Shown in pieces: positions 13,112-25,505 of a DNA stretch of 64,000 nucleotides; positions within the stretch are counted from its first letter, which is position 1; each line of letters begins with the position of its first letter. This stretch comes from Centropus unirufus (Eukaryota > Chordata > Aves > Cuculiformes > Centropidae): assembly GCA_013397695.1 (NCBI GenBank), contig VYZI01000043.1, forward strand, positions 2,354,794 to 2,418,793, read 5' to 3'. A program made the translations under genes and the position numbers. The notes beneath the pieces are model-generated. The model saw nothing but the letters and a program-made list of their open reading frames with translations, was not told where the DNA came from and did not search any database.

Positions 13112-13586
13112 CACAGAATTGCAGAATTGTTTAGGTTGGAAAAGGTTCTTAAGATTGAGTCCAACTGTAAAACTTGCACTGCCAAATCCCTAAGTGCCAC
13201 ATCCACACATCTGAATCCCTCCAGGGATAGCAACTCAACTGCTTCCCTGGGCAGCCTGTTCCAATGATTGACAACCCTTCAGTGAAGTAACATTTCTTCA
13301 TATCCAGTGTAAACTTCCCCTGTTGTTTCTTCCGGTCATTTCCTCGTTCTATTGCCTGTTACTTGAGAGAAAAGATCGACACCCGCCTTATTACAACTTC
13401 CTTTCAGGGAGCTGCAGAGGGGAATGTGGTCACCCCCTAACCTCCTCTTTTCCAGACGAAATAGCCCCAGTTCCCTCAGTGACTCCTCATAAGGCTTGCG
13501 CTCCAGACCCTTCACCGACTCCATTGCTCTTCTCTGGACTCACTGCAGCACCTCAATGTTCTTTTTGTAGTGAGGGGCCCAAAATA
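13112..13586 (-). mobile_element. CR1 LINE 3' fragment, CR1-Y-like
   Basis: This is a CR1 non-LTR retrotransposon tail inserted in minus orientation. The left edge carries degenerate copies of the CR1 terminal octamer (ATTCTGTG read on the minus strand). The plus strand then follows the antisense CR1 3' region closely as I know it, including TCCAGGGATAG, CTTCCCTGGGCAGCCTGTTC, CAATGATTGACAACCCTTC and CAGTTCCCTCAG. The minus frame at 13336-13524 keeps CR1 reverse-transcriptase C-terminal words such as [14 protein letters not shown]. Similarity stops near 13586 at GAGGGGCCCAAAA. The copy is 5'-truncated, as is usual for CR1, and decayed by indels. CR1-Y subfamily assignment is from memory of the consensus and is less certain than the CR1 call. 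Confidence 0.9.
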
Positions 13587-15000
13587 GCTTTCTGCATTCT
13601 AAAAAAAGAATCCTAAATGGTCTAGTTTGAGTACTCGAGGCAGAGGCCTTGGGCTGAGGGCTGGACTACCACCAACAGCATGGCCAGGCAAGGTCTTCCC
13701 ATAACTCTCTCCTGGCACCCAGACACAGGTGGTCACCTCTGCTTGACTTTCACACCAGCCCCTTGGACACTTGTGGCATCTCAACAAATGCCTCTCAAAG
13801 CAGAAGTCATGGTGCTGTGTGTGTTTGTCCCCAGCACAAACAGAGATGCTATATAATAGTGCTGCTACTAATAAATATAAACTATATAGATGTCAAGTTG
13901 CTCTGAGAATGTATTCTTCCCGCAAACCAGGCGGCTCTACTGTGGTGTTCAGGAATTAACTGCAGGAGTATTACTCTCTTAAGGCTTTGTGTTATAGTTC
14001 TGTTTTCTTCACCTTTAACCCCACAATGGATTATGACCATACTTTCTCTTATAACTAAATGCTCTTCTGTCCTTTGACAAAACAGATTTGTGTCTTTTCA
14101 TAGCTTTCTGTAGAAGGCTAATAATACATGGGAAAGCTTTACTGCCCACAGGAGACTTTGCCTGGCCATAATAATAAGAAATGCTGTTGAAAAGTCATGA
14201 TCAATGTTAATTCAGTTATTTTTCATTTTCTTTTTTTTATAATGAAATCTTCTACTTTGTGCATTTTATCCAGTGCTACCCCATGAATTTCTGGTTGGAG
14301 AGAGGGGTCATTGGTTATAAAAATGAGTTCTTGTTGTTTGCCCTCGTACAAAAATAACTGCAATATTTTGAAGTGATGAATTTAAGGGAGAAAAAAGTGG
14401 AATCTTGGATGTACAAAAGATGTAAATATTATTTTCCGGGTTTTATGGTTCCCAGATGCCTCCTCTAATTGCATAGCTAACCCTGAGTTTATTAAGTTAT
14501 TTGCCAGAGTCAAACTCATTTATAAACATGTCAGAATAAAAACTAAATTGAAAAAACCAAAACCTTTGGATTAGAATTCTGGAGTGATAAACAAACTAAT
14601 TTGGAATGTATTTGCATGTAATTTACATGTGCCAAAATAGGATTGCATGTGGTTTGTAAATACAGGTCTTGAATCTATTTAGAGTTACAGAACAGCACAG
14701 AAGAAATTAATTGAGCTTAAAAAAAAGGTTAAAATAATAAAAAGATGGCTTGAAATCGCCCATGTTTGAATGTAATTCAGTGTGCAGAAACTGGTGAGGA
14801 GAGATAAGCGCGCAGAAAAAGCTGTAAATTCTAGCAGCAACATCTGTAGTAGTTAGAATTCTATGTTTTATAGCAATCTCTTACCTCCCCCCATGGACAT
14901 TACTATGGCATGCATTATCTTTATTATTCATGTTCTGCAAGAGATGCTTTCCTTGCACAGCCTTAAAAATAAGTTCATTTTCCTTTCTTCTCATGTTCAG
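13587..15000. other. Unique noncoding sequence with a POU octamer
   Basis: No coding exon is supported. A consensus POU octamer, ATTTGCAT, lies at 14610-14617, partly overlapping the palindrome CATGTAA-T-TTACATG (14615-14629). The surrounding 14500-14960 is AT-rich and enhancer-like, but conservation cannot be tested here. Confidence 0.45.
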
Positions 15001-15131
15001 GCCCGTTCAGACGTAACGCCATCAGCTTCTATTTGAAGCATCTCGGTCAGTTTGTCTTGTAAACTTTGTCACAAGATGACAATTTATAGATATCATCTTT
15101 ATTACAGTGGTACCAAAGAATCAATCAACAG
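15001..15131 (+). other. Candidate exon cluster or conserved element
   Basis: A strong acceptor (a long pyrimidine tract ending CATGTTCAG at 15000) precedes about 60 bases unusually rich in CpG for this window (GACGTAACGCC, CTCGG). In one frame the first segment reads PFRRNAISFYLKHLGQFVL and then stops. The phase matches joining it to the 3326-3365 candidate, whose last base G plus GC gives Gly. About 50 bases on, TTTATTACAG precedes a 24-nt segment (15108-15131) ending CAG/GTAAAT. The proteins are not recognised. A terminal exon, a poison exon, or a conserved noncoding block that imitates exons are all possible. Confidence 0.25.
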
Positions 15132-18100
15132 GTAAATCCTCTACTTTTCTAGGTATGGTCTTCATCTGGAGAAGACCTATTGGTCACTGGTGTCTGTGAA
15201 TGTTCCAACAGAGAATAGACATTATCAAGGCACTGCTAGAGAAGGAGGAGAAAGTCATGCAAGCCAGTGAGCAGTGTTTGTGGTGGAACTTCTAGAGCAA
15301 TGCTGAGGGGAGAGAGGCTTGGAGCAGCACCACATGGAGTTGGCAAGGTGTTGTCAGGAGTACCACAGGTGCTCGGGAATGCAAGAATATTCATGTGCTG
15401 GTTATTTCTGTTGTTTCACCTGCCAGAAAGAGGCTTAGACTGAATTCTCCATATTTCCCCTCCCGCCCCCAAATACTATTATATGTCAAGATGAAGGATG
15501 GAGGGATACCATCTATGCCTGCTGCTTCAGAAATATGCAAGACAGAGAGAAACATGCTCTGTGGAGTTCTGAGGTATAAGGAGTCACATCAGCCATTATA
15601 GGTAGCAGCACTTGCTTTGGCTATTTTGCTTCTGCTCCTGCTGTCAATGCTGTAATACATTCTAGGCCTTGGGATTAAAGCAGCCATAGTTTTGAGGGAA
15701 GAGGAAGGTCTCTTTAGATAAGTGATTGAGTAAATCCAAATGTAAGGACTGAACTTAGTAGTTCTGAAATGCATTGCTGCAGTTGTGGGGGAAAGGATGC
15801 TTTATTTACTTTTTTTAAAAAATAAAAATACGTGTTTTCAGGTATTTCTTCAAATATCAAGGAATATCCATTTCTGCATTCATAGCCCAGCAGCCTGGCG
15901 TTTAAAAATGGCATCAAAGTGGTCACGCAACACGTGATGTAAGGAAGGTGTGTGGAGCTCAGTGGTATTGGATCTCACTTGTTTTCAGACCTGAGAATAA
16001 GTAGAGATGTAAAGATTTTCCCTTTGAATCCTGGGATTTTTTTCTACACTGCCTTCATATTATACTTTTTCTTTGCTTTTTAGACAAGAAGTAGAAAAAA
16101 AACTTAGGAGTGGAGTGGGGAAAAGCGAGCTTCTTGGGGTAGAAGACAGGACTTTGTTGTGCGTTTGCTACTCAGCATTTGACCTGAGTACCATGGGAAA
16201 ATAAGTAGGATCAGATGTCAGGAACTTTTCCATAATTTTTTTCAGGTCATAATTCTTCTCTCTCAATGTACAGATAAATGTGCCTAAATGTTTTCTTGAA
16301 CTTCATATAATTTAAACTCTAGAAGAAATTAATTGTAAATTTAAAATATGGTTTTGTTTTCTGTTTGGCTATGAGACATTTTGTATATCTGCTTTAAATG
16401 TTAATTATTAAGTAGGATATAATCTACTTAAGTCTCATTAGCTGTTTGTTTCTTCCAAAGAAGGCAGCTGGATGGAGGGAGGAAGCAAGAAAGATGCATT
16501 ATAATACAGAAGATAAATTAGCCACTAATCCCAGGAAAAGACAGTTTTTCAACACCAAGGTTGAAATAAAACAGAGGCTTGAGTGAAGGAGCCTTCTGGC
16601 TTCTGTCCACTTGGTGTTTGCTACATAGTGTCAGTCTACTAAGATGGCTTTTGTAATTAAATCATTGGTAGTGGTGGAGCATCATTCCTGGAACTTTTGT
16701 TCTGTCAGGGTTATTGTTGCTGGAGAACGGGCTTAGTGGGAGGTTGGTGGTAGGCTAAGTGATTTTTAGGTTGCATTGGAAGCTGAGGAGTTAGAAAAAA
16801 AAACCCAGAAGATGATAATTAAAACAAACAAGTAATAAAAAGCTGAAACTGCAGCACAAGTACGTCGTGCAAAATCTGCTGACAGAACTTGCTGCTGGAG
16901 GTGGGGAGTGCAGAAGGGTTATATATCCTTTTACTAATAAATGACTTCCTAAAAAAAATACATCATGGCTACCTTTATCAACTGAGTCCTGAAGAGTAAA
17001 TGTGAGGCTGGCAATTAGCAGCAATGTCCAGCTGTGAAAACACGAGCTTCTCTCATTTATTTTAATTATATTTTTGTTCAAATATTTACATATTTTATTT
17101 CCTATTTATTACAAACTTTATCATTTTTAACAGCAAAGGAGACACTTTGGATTAAAGTGTTTTATATTTGTGTGTTTATCTCTTTATTTGCCAAATTAAA
17201 CGTGAAAATGAGCCCTTGTTTGTATTAACATCATCTATATGGACTTATCTATATGAACAATCAAAAAGTTGGTCATTAAATTGCATAGCTCATCAGTTTA
17301 GCTTCAAACCTTACCCAGCAAAGAGCTGAGTGACTTTGGAAATCTGAGGTGTGCTCTTGAAACTTTAAATGATACCATTGTGATGCCTGATGCAGCTTAG
17401 TGATTCACAGATCAATGGCTGGTGAAGCTGGAACATTTTCTACTGTCTTTTATCTCTGTCCACTGTTCATAGATGATCGGTTCCAGAAAGAAACATTGTG
17501 CCTCTGCTGATATTGCCTCCAAAAAGTGCCTCCTCTCACTGGAGCACAGACATCCAGTCCAGCTCAGACATGCATAAAAATGCTGTAAATTACATATATG
17601 TTTGTAATTATGCCAGTAATATGACCTTGTTTCTTTTCCTATAACCCAACCTGTTCTGTGCTGGTGTGACATTGCTTAGAACCATGGAGAAAGCAGGCGT
17701 TATTGAACTTCTATTCTCTCCAGCACTTGGACAGGCAGCTTGGGCAGATGGTCCATTTGGGATCCAGAGCCAGGATAACTGGATGTTCCTGATTTCCTTA
17801 AAATGTTAGGCAAGAATGATGTTAACCTGTAATTGAGTTAAATTGGTTGATGAACTCTGGAAAGCTAGTCAGTGCTTCCAGGATTGTATTTCATTATATA
17901 GAAGCTAAAAGCTCCTTAAGATAAATAGGTGCACTGCCCCAAATTTCTGTGTGGTAGTATTGATCTAGCTTTTACCCCTCAGGAGTGGCATCTTAGAGCC
18001 ATTGGAAATGTCTGCTCAGAGCACAGCAACAGTCAAAATTGCAAGCAGATTATTTGACAATAATATTTGGAACAATATGATCCTCTCAACATGGGTGGCA

Positions 18101-18840
18101 GAGCTAGCAAAAGTACCATGAAAGACAATGAAGAGGATTAGTAAAATGGCTTCCATCTGAAAAGAAATCAAGTAGAAATGTGATCTTACTGTAGGAGCTG
18201 CCACTAGTGTAAATGGAACTTGAACAGGGTTTCTAAAGTTTGTCTTTTCATAGTTGAAAAATGCTGCAGACACTGCTGCATAACTGTTTTGAGCGACCTG
18301 ATGATGGATAAATACAGTAACACAGGTTACTACTGGTGAAGAGAAGATGATTGCAACCTGTACTATGGGTTACTTAAGGACTAAATTCCCTCAGTTGTAA
18401 AAAATTCTCAGCAAATATTTGAACAGAAAATGTACTGTTTTCTTCTTTTTTTTTTTCTTTTCAAAAATGTATTAATTGTGTGTCTCCATAACCACATCTT
18501 GACACGAAAGAAAATAACTTTCATTAAAAATCCATACTGTTTCAGTGATACAGTGAAGAAAAACATTCAAAAGAAAAACAGAAGTATTTATTCTTAATGG
18601 AAATATGGTACATATACAACTATTGGGTATAAATAGAAGAAGGGGGAAAAAAATAGAAGAAAAGAAAACAAACCACCAAAAGACATGAAGGAAAAATCCA
18701 CGTGGGCAAAACTAAAAGTTCTATTTTTAGTATATCTCTTAGGATCTTGTTTATTCTAAATAGAGTAGAACTCTACAGGTTTTAGTTCCTAATGGTGTTG
18801 CAGAAAAGGCAGATGGGTTCAGTTAGTTTCTTTTTTGTTT
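15132..18840. other. Unique noncoding sequence
   Basis: No exon or repeat was recognised. Around 16240-16470 there are several TTAATT/TAATTA-type homeodomain cores in AT-rich sequence. Open frames (up to 96 codons) are unsupported. Confidence 0.5.
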
Positions 18841-19320
18841 CTGTCTCCTTTGGATTAAATGCTTTCAAGTCTAATAATTAATTGAAAAGGATGTTGTTCT
18901 AATATCTGTCGGGAATAAACACTCTTAAATCAGCAGGCTGAAACAGTCTTTTCTTGCACAGGCCTCCTAGAGGTGATGTGATTGCTTTGGACCCGGCCAT
19001 TGCTAATGAATGTATCTTGGAACATGAAGGGGTGCCATTTCCTTGTGCAAATGCTCAAAAAGGCAACTAGCGTGACTCAGGTTAGCACAGACTGGTATTT
19101 TGACAACAACCGCCGGGAAACTAATTAAAAGACTGATGGAGTTTTAGTTAGCAAAAGTTAAACACCAATGAAAAGCAGTAAGCGTTTTATAAGAAGGAGC
19201 GTTTGTCAAACCATTCCTCTCAAACTTAGAGTATGTTATAAATGTGGTTGATAAAGTTAGCTGCGGGATCTTTTTAAAGTGTTTGATTTAGTACCTTATA
19301 ACTTTTGAAAAACATAGAAT
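18841..19320. promoter_or_regulatory. Candidate conserved enhancer-like element
   Basis: This block stands out from its surroundings. It has high word complexity with few homopolymers, retained CpGs in an AT-rich context (CTGTCGGG, GACCCGGCC, AACCGCCGGG), several homeodomain cores (AATAATTAATTG, AACTAATTAAAAG), an octamer-like ATGAATGTATC, and no usable open frame. These are traits typical of vertebrate conserved noncoding enhancers, but conservation itself is not visible from one genome. Boundaries are approximate. The target gene is unknown. Confidence 0.35.
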
Positions 19321-22300
19321 GTATTAAATAGGTTAAAGATCAGTCAACTGACACATCTCACTAATCACTCATCATGATGGAATCTCACCTGAATAGGGCT
19401 CTTTTTAATGTTTTTTTTTCACGGTAATTGGCCCAATGCTATTTGTAATGATGATTTGTCGGTGATTAAAACATCACTGTTGAGTAGTAAAGAAAGATGT
19501 AGAGACATTAGTGATACAGTACAGCCTTGATCTCTTGATGGGCAGGACCCATAGCATATCAATATAACAAAAAACCGCAGATTTCTGCTTCTTAAAGCCA
19601 GGAATGGAGCCAAAGCCTGCTTAATGGAGCAATATTGATTGAAAGAATTTGGGATTGTGTTTGTCAAATAATTAAAATAGATGTAGCTTTAAAAGTTTTA
19701 CACCATTTTTTTTTCTGAATACACAGAGTATACACAAGCAAGCAGAATGGATCAGCAATTAAAAAAAAATCTCAAAATATTTTATACCTCAATGTGTACT
19801 ATTCTGTTATCCACTTTAGAAATAAAAATCATGGAAGTATACACACAAAATAAAAGGTCAATTTACAAGCAAGAACATACTTACAGCTAAGAACTGTCAA
19901 AAGATGTTTTGTGTGTCTCTCATAATCAGGACCAGAATCCCATGGCAACAGGCAAAAGTCTTTTGTACGGCATCGCATGGACTTTAAACTGTAGTATTTT
20001 CAGTAATTTTAACTACAGAGGATGGTGCACGAGCTGGACTGGTTTTCACCAAGGCTGGCTGAAAGGATATGAACATGCTTACGGTGGAGTGATGAAGTCA
20101 TTGCTTGCCTGAGTTTAAAGTCAAAGTGGTAAATAATTTACAGCTTTGTTTTGTTTTGCTTTAAACCTTTATAGAATGCTCAGACACTGTCAAAATGAGC
20201 AGAGTATCAGAAATGGTTTTCTGGGAGGATTTGCCCTTTAGTCCAACTAGATAAACATGTTCAAATGTTACGAGGGTATGATCAAAGTGATGAGTTATTA
20301 TGATAGCAGAATGCAAGTTAGAAAAGCTACCAAGCAGAAGCTATATCAGTCAGTGTTTGGCAGAATACGTGGACTTTACTGCAGTTTCAGTACAGGAGCA
20401 GAGCCCAGAAATAAGCTCTCAAATACTTGGTGTATTTTTTCCTGACTTTTAGGTAACCAATTATGTCATGTAAACTAGTAAAGTATTTAAGGCTGTGTTA
20501 AGCAAGGAAGACATAAACCAGAGTGCAAGATGGGAGTAAACATAATAATTTGTTTCCTGAAGTACTGGATAGTAATAGCACTATATGGACAAATTGAAAG
20601 AGACATAGAAAACCAAAAATGGTTAGATCAGGCATAGTACTGAACAGTCTACCAAAAATCATGTTTTTGCTAGGCTGACTCTCTCTTCCGCTTTGAACAG
20701 TGTCCAATGAGATAAACCACAGCTGAAATCTTTGGCCTTACATTGCAATATCCCAGAAAAGAAAAAAAGTGTTGAAAACATGAATAAGGAGTGAAGAGAG
20801 CAGGCAGGCAAGCTCCTGAAAGAAAACCACATTGCACTTATTTCAGCCATAGAACTCTGACTACAGCTCACAAAAGCTGAAGATCAAACCAGGAGTGGAG
20901 GCTTACACTACTAGACTAATAACATGGAAGAAAAATAGCTGCATGAAGTTGAACGTTACTTTGCTGCTTTACAGGCCTTTTTTATTTAGGTGGTTGGAAG
21001 CTTGTGCTTCCCCTTAACAAGGCAAAAGAATTTAATGGCTTTATATTGTTTGGAGTTGAGTGAGAGCCTGCAGGCTTGCTTGATGAGAAAAGTGACATCC
21101 TGAGGAAACGCACAGCAAATTGAAAACAAAATCCTTATTAGTAGTGGCAGTTACCTCCTGGAGTAGGATTGATTTGGAATCCCTGTAAGGATAGTGCTCT
21201 CCTTGCTCAACCAACTTGACAAATAAAAGCATTTCTTAGGAGTTCATATTCAAGTTGTGTTGGCAGTAATGGAATTTAACTTTCAGATTCAAAACAATTA
21301 AAGCAAAGTAGTGAATGTCACTGTGCCTGAGACTCATTTTGAAGGTTACACATAAATCCCTTTCTATTGCAAATGCGATAAAAAACACTGCTTCTTCTAC
21401 TCATCCTTAGGGTAAGCCTGTAAAGCAACCAGCATTCAAAGAGTCGGGATGCTTCCAAAGAACGGTTGTATTCACTGTGTGGATCCATATTTTATCACAG
21501 CTCCAAAACCCAGAAGATCATTTTGATCCATCCTCTGCCATCCTCTGGTATGTGTCACGGAGGCCATGGAGGTAATCTGGACTAGTTGCCAACAGCAATG
21601 GGAAGCAGCAGACGTTATTTTGTAAACTGTCTTCCTAAGAAGACAATGATTTTTCATATGTAAGCAGTGTCATAACAGCCTTGACAGATATCAAAACAAT
21701 CTGCAGTATTTGTTTTGTTTCCCATCAGCCACTCTTATGTCACTGTAACAGAAGTGAAAAGTAACAAAATGTTTGTTCGTCTTTGCCCTATTCAACTAAA
21801 ATATCTGAAAACATTTACTTTGAGCATGCAAAGAAGCTCTGGAGTGTAAACAGTTGAGATAAATACTCCAGCTCTGTTTATATTAGCTAATTGTACAGGC
21901 AGACAGCAGTGGATTTTTGGAGCAAAATAGTTTTCTCTGATGACATCATGCCTATTCTATACATTTCTTAGGGGTTTATATTGGACGAACACTAGTCTGC
22001 TCCCATGACGTGAATGCTTGTTGGTGGTTGGAGCATATCTTCTAATTCATTTTCATCTGAGAGGAATCCATTTTGTGTGCTCTGGAATTGCTCTGTGATG
22101 TGAACTGTAGTAGGAGAAGTGCAGATAATCAGGAGACTGGTTACAAAATTTAAAGTGCTTAAGTTGTCACACGGAGGAAGTGAATGTCTCGTTAGCTTTC
22201 AATTCATCAAGATGTTTCTCCCAAATTCCTTTTTAACTCAAGGCACCACCAAAATGCTCTCAAATTGAAATTGGTTTATTATTGTTTAATGTAGTAGAAT

Positions 22301-25300
22301 GAAAAATCACTGTTAACAAAGTAAAATAACAGCTATTATTGTAATGCATCATGTGGAAAGGCAAGCATCTAAGTATTTGCTATTTATGTTTTGAGTAATA
22401 TTTAGTAGCTATTATCTCAGTCACTGGGAGGTTGGACTTGTGCACTTGATAAACAAAATGGTGTTGATCTTGACACGTGAAACCATTCAGAAATGCTTTT
22501 TCAGTTTTCTGATTCGAATTACTATTGCACTTGTATTTGCTGTAATCCAAGATTAAAACCATGCAACATTGTCACATGCAACACAGGTTATACATAGGTT
22601 TTCCCAGCAGACTATGGTACTTCCCTGCCAATTCTTTCTTCTCAAGAAACGATTGACATTGATTAGTTTAGGAAATGAGGCAATAGGTTAGCCAGTCTGG
22701 TTGACAGACTTTTCCTCTAATGAGAATGCTTTTTTTCTAAGGAACTCTCAATAATCAATTGATCTCAGTTCAAGAAGGATTTTATGAATATTATTGATAC
22801 TATACTGATCTTTTGGTTTTTATCTATGCAAATTATTTTTAGAGGTTTCCCTTTCTAAAGAACTGTTTCTCTTCTCCCCTTGAACTTCTATGACTTTTCA
22901 CTGAACAATATGAAGATTTTTAAAATTTGGCTGCAATGGGGAAAAGGTCAAAACACTGATCATGGAATGGATTCATTCATCTCTTTAGTTTTCATTCCTT
23001 AAATGGTCTCTATCTATTCAATAGAAGTCTTGAGCAAAGCCAAATGAGAGACTGATTTACTCCAGAAATAGTACTCTGTTTAGCAGACTAGTTTGTATGA
23101 TTTCTCACTTGGTAGCAGTCATTTCCTAGTGAGTATATACATGGTCCACCTTCCAGGGTTACTCTTTGTTTGTATAGGGGCTTTAGTCTTTTACACACTA
23201 CATATTAGCTTTAAGAGTGTGAAGACCTTATTCAATGACACAACAAAGTTGTTACCTTCTGAAAAAGCTGGTACATTTCTTCAGTTCCATCGCAGCATTG
23301 GTCTTTTCTTCTCAGAGGCAGGCTTGAAAAATTTTACAAGGAAACCTCACAGTCCCAGAACGTTGTTAGAAGAAAGATGCTCCTGTGCATACAGAGTAGA
23401 AATAATATTGCATAAACAGTATTTCATATCCATAAGCCTTTTAGGGTGTGGGTTATTTTTTTAATTTTAATGTAGAGTATGCTGAATGCTGACAAAATTA
23501 TTTCTAGCTTTCTAATGTCTTTTCTAGGCTCTCTTTGGAAAGTGTACTTTCCATTTCTTTTCTTGTATGTGAATGAATTTGCAGAAATACAAGATGATCA
23601 GAAATTTCCAGCAGTGGTATTGAGCGTGTTCATGCCCAAAACAGGTACAGTGAGGCCTTGGCAAGCCAAGCTGTGTCTCAGTGTGCCCCAGCTCTTCCCC
23701 TGATGGAGAAATGCTAGAGGAGGAAGAGGGTATTTCAGCCATTATGCCCATTCTGTGCTTGGCCTTTTCCCTTGAGACTGTCAGCAAGGGTGTTAATTAG
23801 TGTCAATTGTGACAGTGAGGAATGGGACTGGTGCCACAAATGCATTTTCTAAACTAGTCTGCCAGCAAACGGGCTACAGATGGACCTGACTTTCATTCAC
23901 CACCAGGTTGGGCTGTGACGTAATGGCAGACCCAAAGGTAAGAGTTGTCTGGGGATTCTGCACTCCTCCTATATTTCTTTGTTTTAAAAGAAATACTGGA
24001 TGGCTGCAGTTCAAATGTTTCATTTTCCAATTTTAGTTGTTTCCCTCACTGTGGTAGACTGCTCTGTGATAATTTGATATTGATGAGGACATTTCCTCAA
24101 AGGCATCTGAGGTTTCTGTTTTTCAGGGATCAAAGGAAAGAATAATCTGGATTTTTGTAAATGGATACATGACAACAGTGATGTTGTAGCATCAGTGAAT
24201 TGCAAAGTTAATGTGCTTCATCTGCTCTGGAGGCTATTCTAATAGTAATGTGCTTTTACACCTTAAAAAAGTCCGTGACCCAAATACCAATAGGAAATAC
24301 AGATTTTACCATTTAGTTCTTCAGAGATGCAAGGTTTTCTAGCCTACCCTGGATGTTCATGTCCTAATATAGCTTCACTCTTGTCCATTTTTTAATTTTT
24401 ACCATTTTCTGCCTTTTTGGGCTTTATCATTTGAATCCATTGATTCTTTGGCTCTGGGATCACCAGATACGAAGGTCTCATTTGTACTCCTCTCCACCTG
24501 TTTGAATGGCAATCAGAGACCCCAGCTGCCAAGCTCTGCAATATTTTGCTCGTTTGAGGATTGTGGTTGGCATCAATACAGATTTCATTTAGTTATGCTG
24601 GCAGCTTTCACACTGCTACTGGGCTTACTATAAGTGCAGACGCAAGTGTTTTGGTCACTTATTCTTTTTAAATAGAATGTAAAACCATGTAAAAAATGTG
24701 CCCAGGCAAGTTGTTCCTTCATCCAAATTTACTTTATTAAACAGGCATGCCATTTTCAAGGTGGAGGCATGCAATTGCACTCTTTACTTGGCATCACGTT
24801 CTCATGCTGGCGGAGGTGTTTATGCTGCCCTTGGCATTCCTCCTCTATGTTTTTCTCTGTCACTCTTGGGGTGGCTTTGGCAGCTGCACCGGCCAGATGC
24901 AAAGCTCTTTCCTCTTATCCAACAGAGGCAAGTGAGGTCTGTGTAAAAAGCTTTCTGGCAGAGACTCTGCATTTTGTCTGGCTCTGCTTTGCTTCCCCAA
25001 GATTTGCTCTTCATCCCATAATGTACTATCTTCTGACCCACAAACAAGCATGAGGAACTCAGTTGTGCAGGGTGGATGTTTGGAGAGAAAGCAGCTTAAC
25101 TAATGCGCACACAAAGTCTTATTAGTCCTATATCTGCTCCATTTCTGATGTACAAACAGTTACTTTGACATTTAATGAATTTGTCATCTTATATCCTGGA
25201 AGCACAGAAATACCATGCATGCCTTTAGACTAAACAGTTCTGTTAGCAGAAAGATTAATAATACCTGCTTGCAAGTACAGATTTTCTGATCTTTAATAAG

Positions 25301-25484
25301 TATTGAGCTCATACTACAAATTTTCCTCTGATGAAGACATTTTAATATCCTCTCCCTCCTTGAATGGTCTGCCTGTTTTCATAAAAAGTCAAGGAACTTA
25401 TTATTTTGCAGGCTACTACCCTTTGTCTAATAGCTTGAAATTGTTCATTGGGTTTACAGTTACTGTAAGCATGCATACTCCAGG
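19321..25484. other. Unique noncoding sequence
   Basis: No coding exon is supported. The 123-codon frame at 23093-23464 begins with TTG, not ATG, and lacks splice context. Around 24700-25050 several frames are open on both strands at once, which reflects base composition rather than coding. About 22140-22360 is AT-rich with TTATTATTG and GTTAACAAAG words and may be regulatory. No repeat was recognised. Confidence 0.5.
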
Positions 25485-25505
25485 AAAAAAAAAAGGGGGG
25501 GGGGG
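25485..25505 (+). repeat. A10-G11 homopolymer junction
   Basis: Ten A residues (25485-25494) run directly into eleven G residues (25495-25505). It is a low-complexity, length-unstable tract. It lies inside a 121-codon open frame, which is one reason not to call that frame a gene. Confidence 0.8.

Noticed and set aside
23093..23464. 123-codon plus-strand frame with membrane-like segments
   Set aside because: It starts at TTG, and hydrophobic content follows from T-rich sequence. No splice or start context.
24698..25053. Several overlapping open frames on both strands
   Set aside because: Simultaneous openness on both strands reflects local composition. No frame has recognisable protein features.
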